Positions 1 through 9,645 are shown, counted from the stretch's first letter. The stretch is 64,000 nt of DNA from Sinorhizobium fredii NGR234 (GCF_000018545.1 NC_012586.1:124001-188000); one strand, 5' to 3'. A program made the numbers and translations. The notes: a model not told the origin generated them from the sequence alone.

Positions 1-2235
1 GGTGATCGGGAATTCGCGCACGCGGACGCCGGTCGCATTGTACACCGCGTTGGCTATTGCCGCGCCCGAGCCGCAGACGCCGAGCTCGCCGAGCCCCTTG
101 GCGCCGAGCGGATTGGCCTTGTCGTCGAATTCCTCGAGAAAGACGACTTCCATCTCCGCGACGTCGCCGTTGACGGGGACATGATACTCGGCGAGATCGT
201 GGTTGACGAAGTGGCCGGAGCGGGGATCGAGCACGGCTTCCTCCATCAGCGCAGCACCGATACCCCAGGTCATTCCGCCGAGGATCTGCGAGCGTGCGGT
301 CCTGGCGTTGAGGATGCGGCCGGCGCCGATCACCGAGAGCATGCGGCGCATGCGGATCTCGCCGGTGTCGCCGTCGACCGCGACCTCCGCGAAGTGCGCG
401 CCATAGGAGTGCTGGGAGTAGGCTCGGTAGCTTTCCGTGTCGCGGGCGGCGGCGACCGAACCGGTCGCCGCAATGCCGTCGGGCGCGATTCTGGCGATGA
501 GATCGGTCAGGCTTACGGAACGGTTGCCGACCCGCACCTTTCCGTCGGCGAAACTCGGCGCGACGTCGTTCGCGCCCCTGAGCGGCGAGCGGTCGCTCGT
601 TCGTGACGCCGCCATGATCCTCTCCCTGAGGGCGTTGCAGGCATGGTGCAGCGCCGAACCCGCGCTCGCCGCACCCCAGGAGCCGCCGGAGCCGGCCGTG
701 CGCGGGAAGCGGCTGTCGCCGAGCTCGACCTTGACCGCGGCGACCGGAACGCCGAGGCTTTCAGCCGCGATCTGCGCGAGGATGGTGTAGGTGCCGGTCC
801 CGATATCGGTCATGTCGAGCTGAGCCGTGACGCGGCCGTTTGCATCGATCGCCACGCGCGCCGTCCCGGCGCCGATGTAATTCGGCCGAATGGCGGCCGC
901 CATGCCATAGCCGATGAGCTTGCGGTCTTCGCGAATGCGCCCCGGGGCCGGGTTGCGGCGCTCCCAGCCGAAGCGCCGCGCGCCTTCCTGCATGCAGGCG
1001 ACGAGGTTGCGCGTTGAAAACGGAACGCCCTGTTCCGGGTCCGCGGTCGGCTCGTTGCGGATCCTGAGCTCGATCGGATCGAGGCCGAGCTTCTCGGCGA
1101 GCTCATCCATCGCCGATTCAAAGGCGAGCATGCCGGGCGCCTCGCCCGGCGAGCGCATCCATTCACCGCGATTGAGGTCGACGGGGACGAGCTGGTGGCG
1201 GGTCAACCGGTTCGGCGCGGCGTAGAGCGAGCGGCCGAAGACCGCGGTCTGCTCGCAGAACTCCTCGAAACCGGAGGTCGCGGACCAGACAACATGGCCG
1301 ATCGACGTCAGTCGTCCGTCGCGCTCGGCGCCGAGCCGCACCCGCTGGACCATCTCGGCACGATGACCGGCATTGGCGAACATCTGCTGCCGCGTCAGCG
1401 CGACCTTGACCGGGCGGCGCAGGACCCTTGCGGCGAGCGCGGCGAGGACGGTGTCGGCATGGACGATCAGCTTGGAGCCGAAACCACCGCCGATGAACGG
1501 GCTGACGGTGCGTACATGCTCTCGCGGAATGCTGAGCGTGCTGGCGAGGCCGGCCTGGAAATTGGCAAGCGTCTGCGCGGACGTATAGACCGTCACCTCG
1601 TCGCCCGACCAGACCGCGAGCGTCGCATGCGGCTCCATGGGGTTGTGGTGCTCGTAGGGCGTCCGGTAGGTCGCATCGACCGTGACGGAAGCGGCGGCGA
1701 AGGCGCGGTCGAAGTCCCCGACGGCGCTGTCCGTCTCGAAGCCGGCATTGGTGCGCCGGGGCGCGTAGGCGTCGGCGAGACGCGCCGGCAGATCGAAGGC
1801 GCCGCGCTCCTCTTCATAGCGCACGTCGATGAGCGCCGCGGCAGCCCGCGCCGCCTCGAAGGTCTCCGCCAGGACGAGTGCGACCGGCTCGTCGTGGAAG
1901 CGAACGCGGTCGCTGTTGAGCATGGGCCTGGCGCGGCTGAAAACCTCCGGCACCGTGGGCGTAACCGCCGGGCCGAATTCCGGCTGGGCCGGTGCGTTGC
2001 GATGGGTCATGACGTGAAGGACGCCCGGCGCCTGCTCGGCTTTCCTACTGTCGATCTCGACGATGCGGCCCTTGGCGATGGCGGCGCCGAGAATATAGCC
2101 GTAGGCGGCGCCATTCACGGCGTGCTCATAGGCATAGGTCGCGCGGCCGGTGACCTTCAGCGGTCCGTCGATCCGCGCGATCGACTGGCCGACAAGGCCG
2201 TTCTCCGAGGAACGGTTTTCCATGGTCTCGGTCAT
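1..2235 (-). CDS. paoC: Aldehyde oxidoreductase, molybdenum-cofactor subunit (PaoC-like), 3' end off the window
   Basis: This is the large molybdopterin-binding subunit of a periplasmic xanthine-dehydrogenase-family aldehyde oxidoreductase. The minus frame is open for 745 codons from an ATG at 2235 (GAGGTG about 5 bases upstream) to the window edge, and I saw no stop in it. The N-terminal part reads MTETMENRSSENGL and is followed by the family's VTGRATYAYEH-type segment. The conserved FIGGGFGSK-type molybdopterin loop and a GSGGSWGAASAG-type loop are also present. E. coli PaoC is about 732 residues, so only a few C-terminal codons should lie beyond base 1. It starts 9 bases after the paoB stop, as expected for a paoABC operon. 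The two upstream subunits are broken, so the protein may have no partners. Confidence 0.85.
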   Translation of the reverse strand, partial: MTETMENRSSENGLVGQSIARIDGPLKVTGRATYAYEHAVNGAAYGYILGAAIAKGRIVEIDSRKAEQAPGVLHVMTHRNAPAQPEFGPAVTPTVPEVFSRARPMLNSDRVRFHDEPVALVLAETFEAARAAAALIDVRYEEERGAFDLPARLADAYAPRRTNAGFETDSAVGDFDRAFAAASVTVDATYRTPYEHHNPMEPHATLAVWSGDEVTVYTSAQTLANFQAGLASTLSIPREHVRTVSPFIGGGFGSKLIVHADTVLAALAARVLRRPVKVALTRQQMFANAGHRAEMVQRVRLGAERDGRLTSIGHVVWSATSGFEEFCEQTAVFGRSLYAAPNRLTRHQLVPVDLNRGEWMRSPGEAPGMLAFESAMDELAEKLGLDPIELRIRNEPTADPEQGVPFSTRNLVACMQEGARRFGWERRNPAPGRIREDRKLIGYGMAAAIRPNYIGAGTARVAIDANGRVTAQLDMTDIGTGTYTILAQIAAESLGVPVAAVKVELGDSRFPRTAGSGGSWGAASAGSALHHACNALRERIMAASRTSDRSPLRGANDVAPSFADGKVRVGNRSVSLTDLIARIAPDGIAATGSVAAARDTESYRAYSQHSYGAHFAEVAVDGDTGEIRMRRMLSVIGAGRILNARTARSQILGGMTWGIGAALMEEAVLDPRSGHFVNHDLAEYHVPVNGDVAEMEVVFLEEFDDKANPLGAKGLGELGVCGSGAAIANAVYNATGVRVREFPIT

Positions 2236-2244
2236 CGTTGCACC

Positions 2245-3142
2245 TCATGCACCTTCGGCAGCCGCGGCAAGCGTCTGTCGTAGCGTGCGCTTTGCCAGCG
2301 GGATCTTGAAATCATTGCCGCCGCGCCCCACCGCTCCGGCGAGCGCGGTCTCGGCCCCGGAAAAGGCGGCGTCGGCGGCGGCCGCGCCGGCGAGCACGTA
2401 TTCCGCTTCCCGCGGGCGCCAGGGCTTCGGTGCAACGCCGCCGATCGCGATGCGGGCGCTCCTTATGCGGTCGCCGCTCGTTTCGACAACGGTTGCGACC
2501 GAGACGAGCACAAAGGCATAGGAAGCGCGGTCGCGCACCTTGCGGTAGAGCTGCCGGCCGGGCGGCGGGGGCGGCAGGGTCACGGCCGTGATCATCTCGC
2601 CGTGGCCGAGTGCCGTCTCGACATGCGGGGTTGCGCTCGGCAACCGGCGGAGGTCGCCGATCGCGATCGTGCGAGTCGTGCCATCGGGCAGGGTGGTCTC
2701 GATCTGGGCGTCGAGTGCGGCCATGGCCACGGCCATATCCGAGGGATGCACCGCGATGCAGGTCTCGCTGGCGCCGAGCACGGCGTGCATCCGGTTGAAG
2801 CCCTGAAGCGCCGCGCAGCCCGATCCGGGCGCGCGCTTGTTGCAGGGCATGCTGCGGTCATAGAAATAGGGGCAGCGGGTAGCGGGACCGCACCCGCGGA
2901 TCGGCGGCGAGATCGCCGTTGCGGACCTGTGCGCCGATGCGCAAGCCACCCTCCGGCGTCTCCTCGATCCGGTCAAGCGGCAGTCGGCTGATGTCGACGA
3001 GATGCGTCGGCCGCTCGATCTCCAGCTTCATCAAATCGAGAAGATTGGTACCGCCGCTGATGAACATCGCTTCCGGCACGGCCGCCACTGCGGCTGCCGC
3101 CTCGTTGACGTTGCCGGGGCGCACGTAGGTAAAGGGTTGCAT
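2245..3142 (-). pseudogene. paoB: FAD-binding subunit of aldehyde oxidoreductase (PaoB-like), internal deletion plus frameshift
   Basis: The 5' part starts at ATG 3142 ([11 protein letters not shown]) and reads normally through the [19 protein letters not shown] segment to RVRSRYPL. It then runs out of frame near 2875. The 3' part resumes in another frame at [15 protein letters not shown] and continues to the stop at 2245. From memory, the E. coli PaoB sequence has about 26 more residues between these points, including the FAD-contacting GASGQLRN and AGNLLQRT motifs. The loss is therefore about 86 bp. The four-cysteine region thought to hold a 4Fe-4S cluster remains in the downstream frame. 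The gene lies between paoA (stop 5 bases upstream) and paoC. A functional FAD subunit is unlikely. Confidence 0.85.
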
Positions 3143-3146
3143 GAGC

Positions 3147-3801
3147 TCACGCCTCCTCGGATGCGTCGCGGATGGCAGCGACGATGTTGGGATAGGCGGC
3201 ACAACGGCAGAAATTGCCGCTCATGCGCTCGCGGATCTCCGCCTCGGTCAGCGCCGCGGGCCCGGCGACGTCGCTGCTGGCATGGCTTGGCCAGCCGGCG
3301 CGGATTTCCTTAAGCATTCCCACGGCCGAACAGATCTGTCCCGGTGTGCAATAGCCGCACTGGAAGCCGTCATGGGCGACGAAGGCCGCCTGCACCGGGT
3401 GCAGCCGGTCGCCGTCGGCGAGCCCCTCGATCGTCGTGATTTCGTCGCCTTCGTGCTGGGCTGCGAGCGAGAGGCAGGAGTTGATCCGTCGGCCGTTCAC
3501 GAGAACGGTGCACGCACCACACTGGCCGTGGTCACAACCTTTTTTTGGAGCCGGTGAGGCCGAGATGGTTTCGCAGGGCATCAAGCAGGGTCGTGCGCGG
3601 GTCGAGCTCCAGGGCATGTTCCGTGGCGTTGATCCTGAAGCGCATCGGCGTTCTCGGTATCGGCGGCGCGACCGGCCCGGCCGTCATGGGGCCGCCAGTC
3701 ACCGCGGCACCGGCGGGCAGGCCGGATGCGAGGACGAGGCAGGTCGCCGCCCCGCTTTCCAAAACCGCCCTGCGGGTAATCCTGTAGTCCGTTACAGCCA
3801 T
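3147..3801 (-). pseudogene. paoA: 2Fe-2S subunit of aldehyde oxidoreductase (PaoA-like), frameshifted at an A7 run
   Basis: This is the periplasmic iron-sulfur subunit. The start is ATG 3801 with GGGAGA upstream. It has a twin-arginine signal (YRITRRAVLE, then a hydrophobic stretch ending GLPAGA) and a ferredoxin-like domain beginning [15 protein letters not shown]. At LTGSKK the frame is lost in seven consecutive A residues on the coding strand (plus positions 3540-3546), giving a stop three codons later. With six A residues the reading continues as [15 protein letters not shown], the canonical first 2Fe-2S cluster. The second cluster motifs ([10 protein letters not shown] and FCRCAAYPN) follow in that frame to the stop at 3147. 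Transcriptional slippage or a sequencing error in the homopolymer could restore the gene, but damage to its neighbours favours real decay. Confidence 0.85.
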
Positions 3802-3934
3802 GAATGATCTCCCGGTCGCAACGGCATGAGCCGGGAGGGCTTCTGCCCTCCGGCGAGCCGGCGCCTTGCTATCTTCGACAGGCGGAATTTGGGCGTGCGG
3901 GGGGTCGCTTTCTTTCAGGAAACCGGAGGTCCTG

Positions 3935-4818
3935 TCAGGATTCCGGAGAAAACTGCAGCCGGTAGGCGCGCGGGGTGATGCCCTTGAGCCGACGGAAGGT
4001 CGTGGTGAAACGGCTCTGGCTGGAGAAGCCGAGGCGGAAGGCAATGGCACCTATCGCCAGGTCCGTCTCGCGCAGCAGCAGTTCCGCCCCGCCCCACGCG
4101 TTCCTCGAGGATATAGGCATAGGGCGGACGGCCGGTCGTCTCCTTGAAACAACGCGCGAAGCTATCGACCGGCATCTCGGCAATGGCTGCCACTTCGCTC
4201 AGCGAGATATCGGAGGCGATATGGGCGTCAATGTAGTTGCGGACGCGCTCGAACGTGCGACGGCCAAGGCGGCCTGCGCTCGCGGCCGGACGTGGCCGCC
4301 CCCAGGCCGGCCGTGCGCAAACCGACAAGGGAAACCAGATGCTCTACATAGACTGTGTCCGGGCGGTGGCCGAATAACATCTCGGTACAAAGCGATCGCA
4401 GAAGCGTGCCGATGACTGCGTCGCTTTCGTTTACCAGAATCGGAATGTCGCGCAGCCGTTCCAAACCGGGAAGCGCAAGGTCGGGATCAATCCACAGGGC
4501 AGAATAGGAGAGGTCGACGTCGCGGTAGAATCCGATCCGTTCCGCGCCGGCGGGAACGAAAGTGAGGATTCCGGGTCGGTCCTGCCCGTCATAGATGATC
4601 TTGCGCTCGGTCCGGCTCGATGTCCGGGACGTACTTCCCCCATCTGTCAGCACGATCAGATGATGAGGTGCCGTCCAATGGAGTTCTGCCTCCTGGCATG
4701 CCCAGCGCCGACTGTCGAACATGACTGACGAATCAATCCAGGACGCAGTTTGCAGCGGTGCTGATTCTTCTTCCCGGGTCCGGATACGTCCGTCGCCAAG
4801 CAATGGTTTGAATGACAT
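3935..4818 (-). pseudogene. AraC-family transcriptional regulator with two frameshifts
   Basis: The N-terminal ligand-binding half (from MSFKPLLGDGRIRT, ATG 4818) and the C-terminal double helix-turn-helix (FERVRNYIDAHIASDISL, then FSSQSRFTTTFRRLKG) are recognisable, but they lie in three different frames. The first shift falls near 4299-4303, a run of five C on the plus strand. The second falls near 4087-4095, two runs of four C. Removing one base at each site joins the protein into about 290 residues ending RAYRLQFSPES at 3935. Both lesions look like single-base gains in homopolymers, like the one in paoA. It lies just upstream of paoA on the same strand and was probably the operon's regulator. 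Confidence 0.8.
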
Positions 4819-5407
4819 CGCAGCATTCCATCAGTTCACCTCGGGAGCCCCGGCGGCTGCGCCACAAAGTGTATCGGTGAGGTTCGTCACCGACACATCG
4901 GAAGTCATAGGAACAACAGTCCGGCCTTGGTAGACCCCAGTCGTTCAAGGATGTTCAATGATTGGTGACCGCCTATTGCGGTGCGTTGTTACGAGCACTT
5001 CGATCGTCACGGGCTGTCGACCGATTTGTACAGCGTCACCCCCCTTCCGAATGGCGCGTGGGCGTTGAGATTGCGGACCTGTGGTTCGATTCCTATCAAG
5101 GCGAGGATGCACAGTCGACGGTCACATCGGCGAAAGATCGATCGCCTCCCGCGGCTTCCTCCTTCCAAGGTTTTCCAACGCGAGCCGGAACACACCCGGT
5201 GGCAACCGTCAGTTCGTGGCCCGCATCGAAAAACCTTCAGGTAGGCAGTCGCTCGCTGCGGCGAGCGCGAACGGCCGAGATGCGCTAAAGCGGTCATCTC
5301 GAATGTTGGTTGGCGATGGCCAAAAACTGAGGCCGCTAACGGGACCGGCCGCTGAAAGCGGAAGATCTGCTTTGGTGGGTCTGCGGACCTAGTGCCCACT
5401 GTGAAGA
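4819..5407. other. Intergenic stretch without a recognisable gene
   Basis: Several short open frames occur on both strands (up to about 130 codons), but none has a credible start, domain or codon pattern. The 5' side should contain the promoter of the AraC pseudogene. A short palindrome CCGACACATCGG near 4889-4900 could be an operator. Nothing else was recognised. Confidence 0.4.
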
Positions 5408-6121
5408 CTAAGCACCGAAGCCGCCGTCTATCGTTTGCATTGAGCCAGTGATCATCGCGCCGTGTGGTCCGGCGAGATAGGCGGTCAGCTCGGCGATTTC
5501 GTCGCCGCGGGCGTGGCGTTTGATCGCCATGAAACCGTGCATCGTGTCCGCCATCGGCCCGCCGGCGGGATTCATGTCACTGTCGGTCGGCCCAGGCTGG
5601 ATGCTGTTGACCGTGATCCCGCGTCCGCCGAAGTCACGCGCCAGGCCGCGAACCATGCCCTGCATCGCCGACTTGGTCAGCGCATAGGCGGCCCCGCCGG
5701 CGAACGGCATGCGGTCGCCGTTGACCGAACCGATCACGATGATGCGGCCATCGTCGTTCATCTGTCGCGCCGCCTCGACCGAGGCGTGGTAGGGCGCGCG
5801 GACATTGACATCGATCATCCGGTCGATGTCGTCGGAGTTCAGGGTGAGTGGGTCGCCCATGACCAGCGTACCGGCATTAATGACGATGACATCGAGCGCC
5901 CCGCGGTCAGCGACGGTCGAAATCAGCCTGTCGCGATTGGCACTATCGGCCTGGATGGCCTCGGCGCCCGTTTCCGCCGCGAGCGTCTCCGCCGCATCTT
6001 TCGAACCGGCATAGGTGAAAGCGACATTGCCGCCAGCCTTCGCAAAGCGCCGCACGATCGCGGCCCCAATTCCGCGGCTGCCGCCGAGGACCAGCACATT
6101 TTTTCCAGTGAAATCGTTCAT
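5408..6121 (-). CDS. bdcA: BdcA-like short-chain dehydrogenase/reductase
   Basis: This is a 237-residue classical SDR with the cofactor motif GGSRGIGAAIVRRF near residues 14-27, the NAG motif (VINAGTLVMG), a catalytic serine in IGSVNGDRMP and a YALTK catalytic pair. Length and sequence closely follow E. coli BdcA (FTGKxVLxLGGSRGIGAAIVRRF and HASVEAARQM are shared). BdcA is an SDR reported to bind cyclic di-GMP and promote biofilm dispersal, although SDR activity may be its ancestral role. The start is ATG 6121 with AGGAAC upstream. It is divergent from a LysR regulator at 6354, the usual arrangement for a LysR-controlled SDR. A large GGDEF-EAL protein is encoded 4 kb away, which gives the c-di-GMP link some context. 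Confidence 0.85.
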   Translation of the reverse strand: MNDFTGKNVLVLGGSRGIGAAIVRRFAKAGGNVAFTYAGSKDAAETLAAETGAEAIQADSANRDRLISTVADRGALDVIVINAGTLVMGDPLTLNSDDIDRMIDVNVRAPYHASVEAARQMNDDGRIIVIGSVNGDRMPFAGGAAYALTKSAMQGMVRGLARDFGGRGITVNSIQPGPTDSDMNPAGGPMADTMHGFMAIKRHARGDEIAELTAYLAGPHGAMITGSMQTIDGGFGA

Positions 6122-6353
6122 GTCCGTTGTTCCTATTGCGTTAGATTTGGTCAGGGCCGGGGATCGGCGGCTTGATCGATGTAATGGGTGTCAGTTGGCC
6201 CGAAGCCGTGAATGTAGAGGACGACGGGCTTGCACACATCCTCCAGATCTTTGGCGCCGCCTTCTGACGCGCTTTCTGGACACGTAAATGCTTCTGATGC
6301 ATTGTTCGTACTAGCCGGAGAACTCCGAAATTGGCCGACGGAATTTCCGAACA

Positions 6354-7259
6354 ATGATCAAATTTGACGGCATCGCCGCTTTCGTTGCCACCGCCGAGGC
6401 AGGATCGATCAGCGCAGCCTCAAGACGGCTCGGCCTGGCCAAGTCGGTAGTCAGCGAGCGCCTGGCCGAATTGGAACGTATTCTCGGCACCAAGCTGATT
6501 CAGCGGACGACGCGCAAGCTTTCCCTGACGGAGAACGGGCAAACCTTCCTGCCGCGCGCTCAGCGCATCCTTCGCGAGGCCGACGAAGCTGCCGCCGAAC
6601 TGGCGGCGCGGAGCGGGAAGCTCGCGGGCCCGCTGAGACTATCCGCACCGGTCAGCTTCGGGATCCTCCATCTGGCGCCGGCGCTCACCAAATTCATCCA
6701 GGAGCATCCCCAGATCGAAGTCTCGGTGGAGCTGGACGACCGATTCGTCGATGCGGCCGCCGGCGGGTTCGACGCAGTCCTTCGGCACGGCGCGATCGGC
6801 GACAGCCGGCTCATTGCCCGGCGCCTGGCGACGAGCCGCCGATTGCTCGTCGCCTCCCCCGCCTATTTGGAACGGGAAGGGCATCCGGCGTCGATAGACG
6901 AGCTGCAGCATCATTGCGGCATCCTCTATTCGATGCGCGAGGGCGATTGGCGCTTCTCGACCGAGCATGGCTGGCAAGTCGTCCGGCCGAAGGCCGCGCT
7001 CCGGGCCAACAATGGCCTGGTCATGAGGGAGGCGGCGATGGCGGGCCTCGGAATCACGCTACTGCCGACCTTCTTCATCCATGAAGCCGTAAAAAGCGGA
7101 GTGTTGGTGCCGATCGACGTCGGCGCCCGGGCCGAGGGCGCAGAGCTTTTCATAACTTACCCCCGCGATCATGGCGCCTCGGCGAAAATCCGCGCATTGG
7201 CCGACAGCTTGCAGCGGAGCTTCGGCAACCCACCCTACTGGGACCGGCTGGCCAGCTAG
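6354..7259 (+). CDS. LysR-family transcriptional regulator
   Basis: This 301-residue LTTR has an N-terminal winged helix-turn-helix (FVATAEAGSISAASRRLGLAKSVVSERLAELE, residues about 8-40) and a substrate-binding domain. The sequence is close to the subgroup typified by regulators of SDRs and quinone-type reductases (AKSVVSERLAELERILG). It is transcribed away from bdcA with about 230 bp between the starts, so it probably autoregulates and controls bdcA from the shared region. The Shine-Dalgarno signal is weak. The ligand is unknown. Confidence 0.85.
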   Translation: MIKFDGIAAFVATAEAGSISAASRRLGLAKSVVSERLAELERILGTKLIQRTTRKLSLTENGQTFLPRAQRILREADEAAAELAARSGKLAGPLRLSAPVSFGILHLAPALTKFIQEHPQIEVSVELDDRFVDAAAGGFDAVLRHGAIGDSRLIARRLATSRRLLVASPAYLEREGHPASIDELQHHCGILYSMREGDWRFSTEHGWQVVRPKAALRANNGLVMREAAMAGLGITLLPTFFIHEAVKSGVLVPIDVGARAEGAELFITYPRDHGASAKIRALADSLQRSFGNPPYWDRLAS

Positions 7260-7547
7260 ATTGATCTTCCGGCGGAGCTAATGGCTCGACTGGGGCCGAG
7301 AGAGGATTGGCAGCTTCGAGACTCGGAATCGTCAGAAGGAGACATTCAGGCGCCTCAGGGGCATCGACGTGATCTGGCCCCGAGCGGGTTTTCGTGTCAA
7401 TCGATCGACCGCCGACAGAACAGTCATTGCCCGAATCTATACGGCGCTCGCCCACATGAGACATCGCCCACGATCGCTCCGCAAAGAAGCGAAAAGTTCC
7501 GTGTTGCCCACTGTCTTCCTGCTATAGTGGAGAAGAGGAGACGCTCA

Positions 7548-9332
7548 ATGGGCGAGAACCGCAAGCTGGCCGCAATTCTGGCCGCCGACGTGGTCGGATA
7601 CAGCAGGCTCGCAAGCGCGGACGAAGATCGAATCCTGGCGCGGTTGCGGGCACTGCGCAGCGACCTGATCGACCCAACTATAGCTGTGCACAACGGGCGC
7701 GTGATCAAGCGCACAGGCGATGGGGCATTGGTCGAATTCCGCAGCGTGGTGGACGCCGTCCGCTGCGCCGTCGAGGTGCAGAACGCCATGGTCGAACGCA
7801 ATGCCGGCGTGCCCCATGACCGCCGTATCGAGTTCCGGATCGGCATCCATTTAGGAGATGTGGTCGAGGAAAGCGACGGTGACCTGATGGGCGACGGCGT
7901 CAATATCGCGTCGCGCCTGGAGGGCGTCGCAGCGCCGGGTGCGATTTGCATGTCGGAGGATGCCTATCGCCAAGTCAAGGCGAGGCTCGATCTCTCCGTC
8001 ACCGATCTCGGCAGCACACAGCTCAAGAACATCGTCGAGCCGATCCGGATCTATTCGCTCCAGGTCGGCGCCGCCGCACCGTCAAAATCAACAGCGGTCA
8101 CGTACGCCGCCGCTGGTCGCGCGCCAGCCGCATCGCCGCCGGCGCTCTCAATTGCCGTGCTGCCCTTCGCCAATATGAGCGGTGATGCCGAGCAAGAATA
8201 CTTTGCCGACGGCATCTCCGAAGACATCATCACGGCTCTGTCGAAGCTGTCGCAGCTGTTCGTCATCGCCCGCAACTCTTCGTTCACCTTCAAGGGTCGG
8301 AACGTGAACGTCCAAGAGGTGGGTCGCGGCCTTGGCGTGCGCTACGTGCTTGAGGGCAGCGTCCGCAAATCGGGCAGCAGGGTGCGGATCACCGCACAGC
8401 TGATCGACGCAACATCAGGCGGCCATCTGTGGGCGGAGCGTTTCGATCGCGACCTGACCGACATCTTTGCCGTGCAGGACGACGTTACGCAGCAGATTGT
8501 CGACGCGCTCGCGCTCAACCTGAGAGAGGGCGACCAGCAGCGGCTGGCTGCGGAGCAGACCGAGAGCCTGGAGGCGTATGACTGCTTCCTTCGTGGCCGT
8601 GAACACATGTGGCGCTTGACGAGAGAGCAAAATACGCAGGCCCGTGAACTGTTGCAACGCGCCATCGAGCTTGATGCGAAATTCGTGCCGGCCTACGCGT
8701 TCCTCGCTGTCACACATGGCCTGGCCTACATCAACCAGTGGAGCCAATCGCCCTCAAAATCGCGTGAACTGGCGATTGAGGCTGCCACGCGGGCGGTGGC
8801 GCTCGACGATCAATATCCCTACGCCCATTGGGCGCTCGGCGTCGTCAAACTGCACTTGCGACAGCATGACGTGGCGATCGCCGAGGCCGAACGCGTGATC
8901 GCGCTTGCTCCCAATCTTGTCGAGGGATACGAGAATCTCGGCAATGCACTGCACTATGCTGGCAGGTCGGCCGAGGCGCTCGCCTATTTCGAGCGGGCAA
9001 TGGCCCTGAATCCCTATTACCCGGATCTGTTCCTGCACTTCTACGCGCAGGCGATGTTCCAGCTAGGCAGGTACGAGGAGGCCGTCGTCATCCTGAAGCG
9101 GCGGCTCGTCCGTAATCCAGACACCGACGTCTCGCGAGTGCTGCTGGCGGCGAGCTATGGTCACTTGGGCCGCTTCGAGGAAGCGCGCGGTGAGTGGGTG
9201 GAAGTGTTCCGAATCAATCCCGATTATTCCCTGGAGCACAGGCGCAAAGTACTGCCCTACAAGAATCCTGCCGATTTCGAACGCATTGTGGACGGCCTGC
9301 GGAAGGCTGGCCTGACTGATTGTCGGCTTTGA
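7548..9332 (+). CDS. Class III adenylate/guanylate cyclase with TolB-like and TPR domains (copy 1)
   Basis: The start is ATG 7548 (AGGAG 7 bases upstream) and the product is 594 residues. The N-terminal catalytic domain (about 1-180) has the two metal-binding aspartates in place, D14 in LAADVVGYSRL and D58 in KRTGDGALVEF, and the GDGVNIASRLE motif. Residues about 205-330 form a TolB-like domain (IAVLPFANMSGDAEQEYFADGISEDIITALSKL). The rest is tetratricopeptide repeats. This arrangement is frequent in rhizobia, where such cyclases make cAMP under control of the C-terminal sensor. A paralogue lies at 32911-34662. The last residues (LTDCRL) are not family sequence: they come from reading into a LigD fragment, so the gene has lost its native stop but little else. 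Confidence 0.85.
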   Translation: MGENRKLAAILAADVVGYSRLASADEDRILARLRALRSDLIDPTIAVHNGRVIKRTGDGALVEFRSVVDAVRCAVEVQNAMVERNAGVPHDRRIEFRIGIHLGDVVEESDGDLMGDGVNIASRLEGVAAPGAICMSEDAYRQVKARLDLSVTDLGSTQLKNIVEPIRIYSLQVGAAAPSKSTAVTYAAAGRAPAASPPALSIAVLPFANMSGDAEQEYFADGISEDIITALSKLSQLFVIARNSSFTFKGRNVNVQEVGRGLGVRYVLEGSVRKSGSRVRITAQLIDATSGGHLWAERFDRDLTDIFAVQDDVTQQIVDALALNLREGDQQRLAAEQTESLEAYDCFLRGREHMWRLTREQNTQARELLQRAIELDAKFVPAYAFLAVTHGLAYINQWSQSPSKSRELAIEAATRAVALDDQYPYAHWALGVVKLHLRQHDVAIAEAERVIALAPNLVEGYENLGNALHYAGRSAEALAYFERAMALNPYYPDLFLHFYAQAMFQLGRYEEAVVILKRRLVRNPDTDVSRVLLAASYGHLGRFEEARGEWVEVFRINPDYSLEHRRKVLPYKNPADFERIVDGLRKAGLTDCRL

Positions 9333-9645
9333 GCCTCCGGCGACGCAAGGCGCCATTGGCCGGCTGCTGCTGGCGGCGAGGAAAGGCGAGGGACTCCATT
9401 ACGTCGGCGGATGCGGGACAGGTTGGAGCTATCAGGAGTCAGCAAAGCTGCGTGAGCTGCTCGACGCGATCCGGACCGATCAGCCGGCGGTGGCGCTCAA
9501 ACGCAAGGCTGCGGTCTTCATCAGGCCGGTACTTGTCGCCGAGACCGAGTATCGTGCCTGGACGCAGGACGGGAAGCTGCGCCACCCGTCGTTCAAGGGC
9601 ATCCGCGAACGGGTGGATGATGCGACGATTTTTGCGATGCCATGA
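9316..9645 (+). pseudogene. ligD: C-terminal fragment of an ATP-dependent DNA ligase D
   Basis: In the frame starting at 9316 the DNA encodes about 109 residues matching the C-terminal OB-fold of bacterial LigD ligases. These include LIVGFEPPAT at the start, then LLLAARKGEGLHYVGGCGTG, and AETEYRAWTQDGKLRHPSFKG near the end, with a stop at 9643-9645. There is no start codon, and an in-frame stop lies immediately upstream. The fragment is joined directly to the end of the cyclase gene and overlaps its last 17 bases in another frame. It is the debris of a non-homologous end-joining ligase gene left by a rearrangement. Confidence 0.8.

Noticed and set aside
1195..2283. Plus-strand open frame of 362 codons
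   Set aside because: It is antisense to paoC, whose minus-strand reading shows clear family motifs.
5090..5101. GGTTCGATTCC, resembling a tRNA T-arm
   Set aside because: Neither a matching T-stem nor acceptor, D or anticodon stems can be formed around it.
6151..6354. Small minus-strand frame with VVLYIHGF, looking like a hydrolase fragment
   Set aside because: It overlaps the LysR start, has no ribosome site and only a few suggestive residues; could be debris but unsupported.
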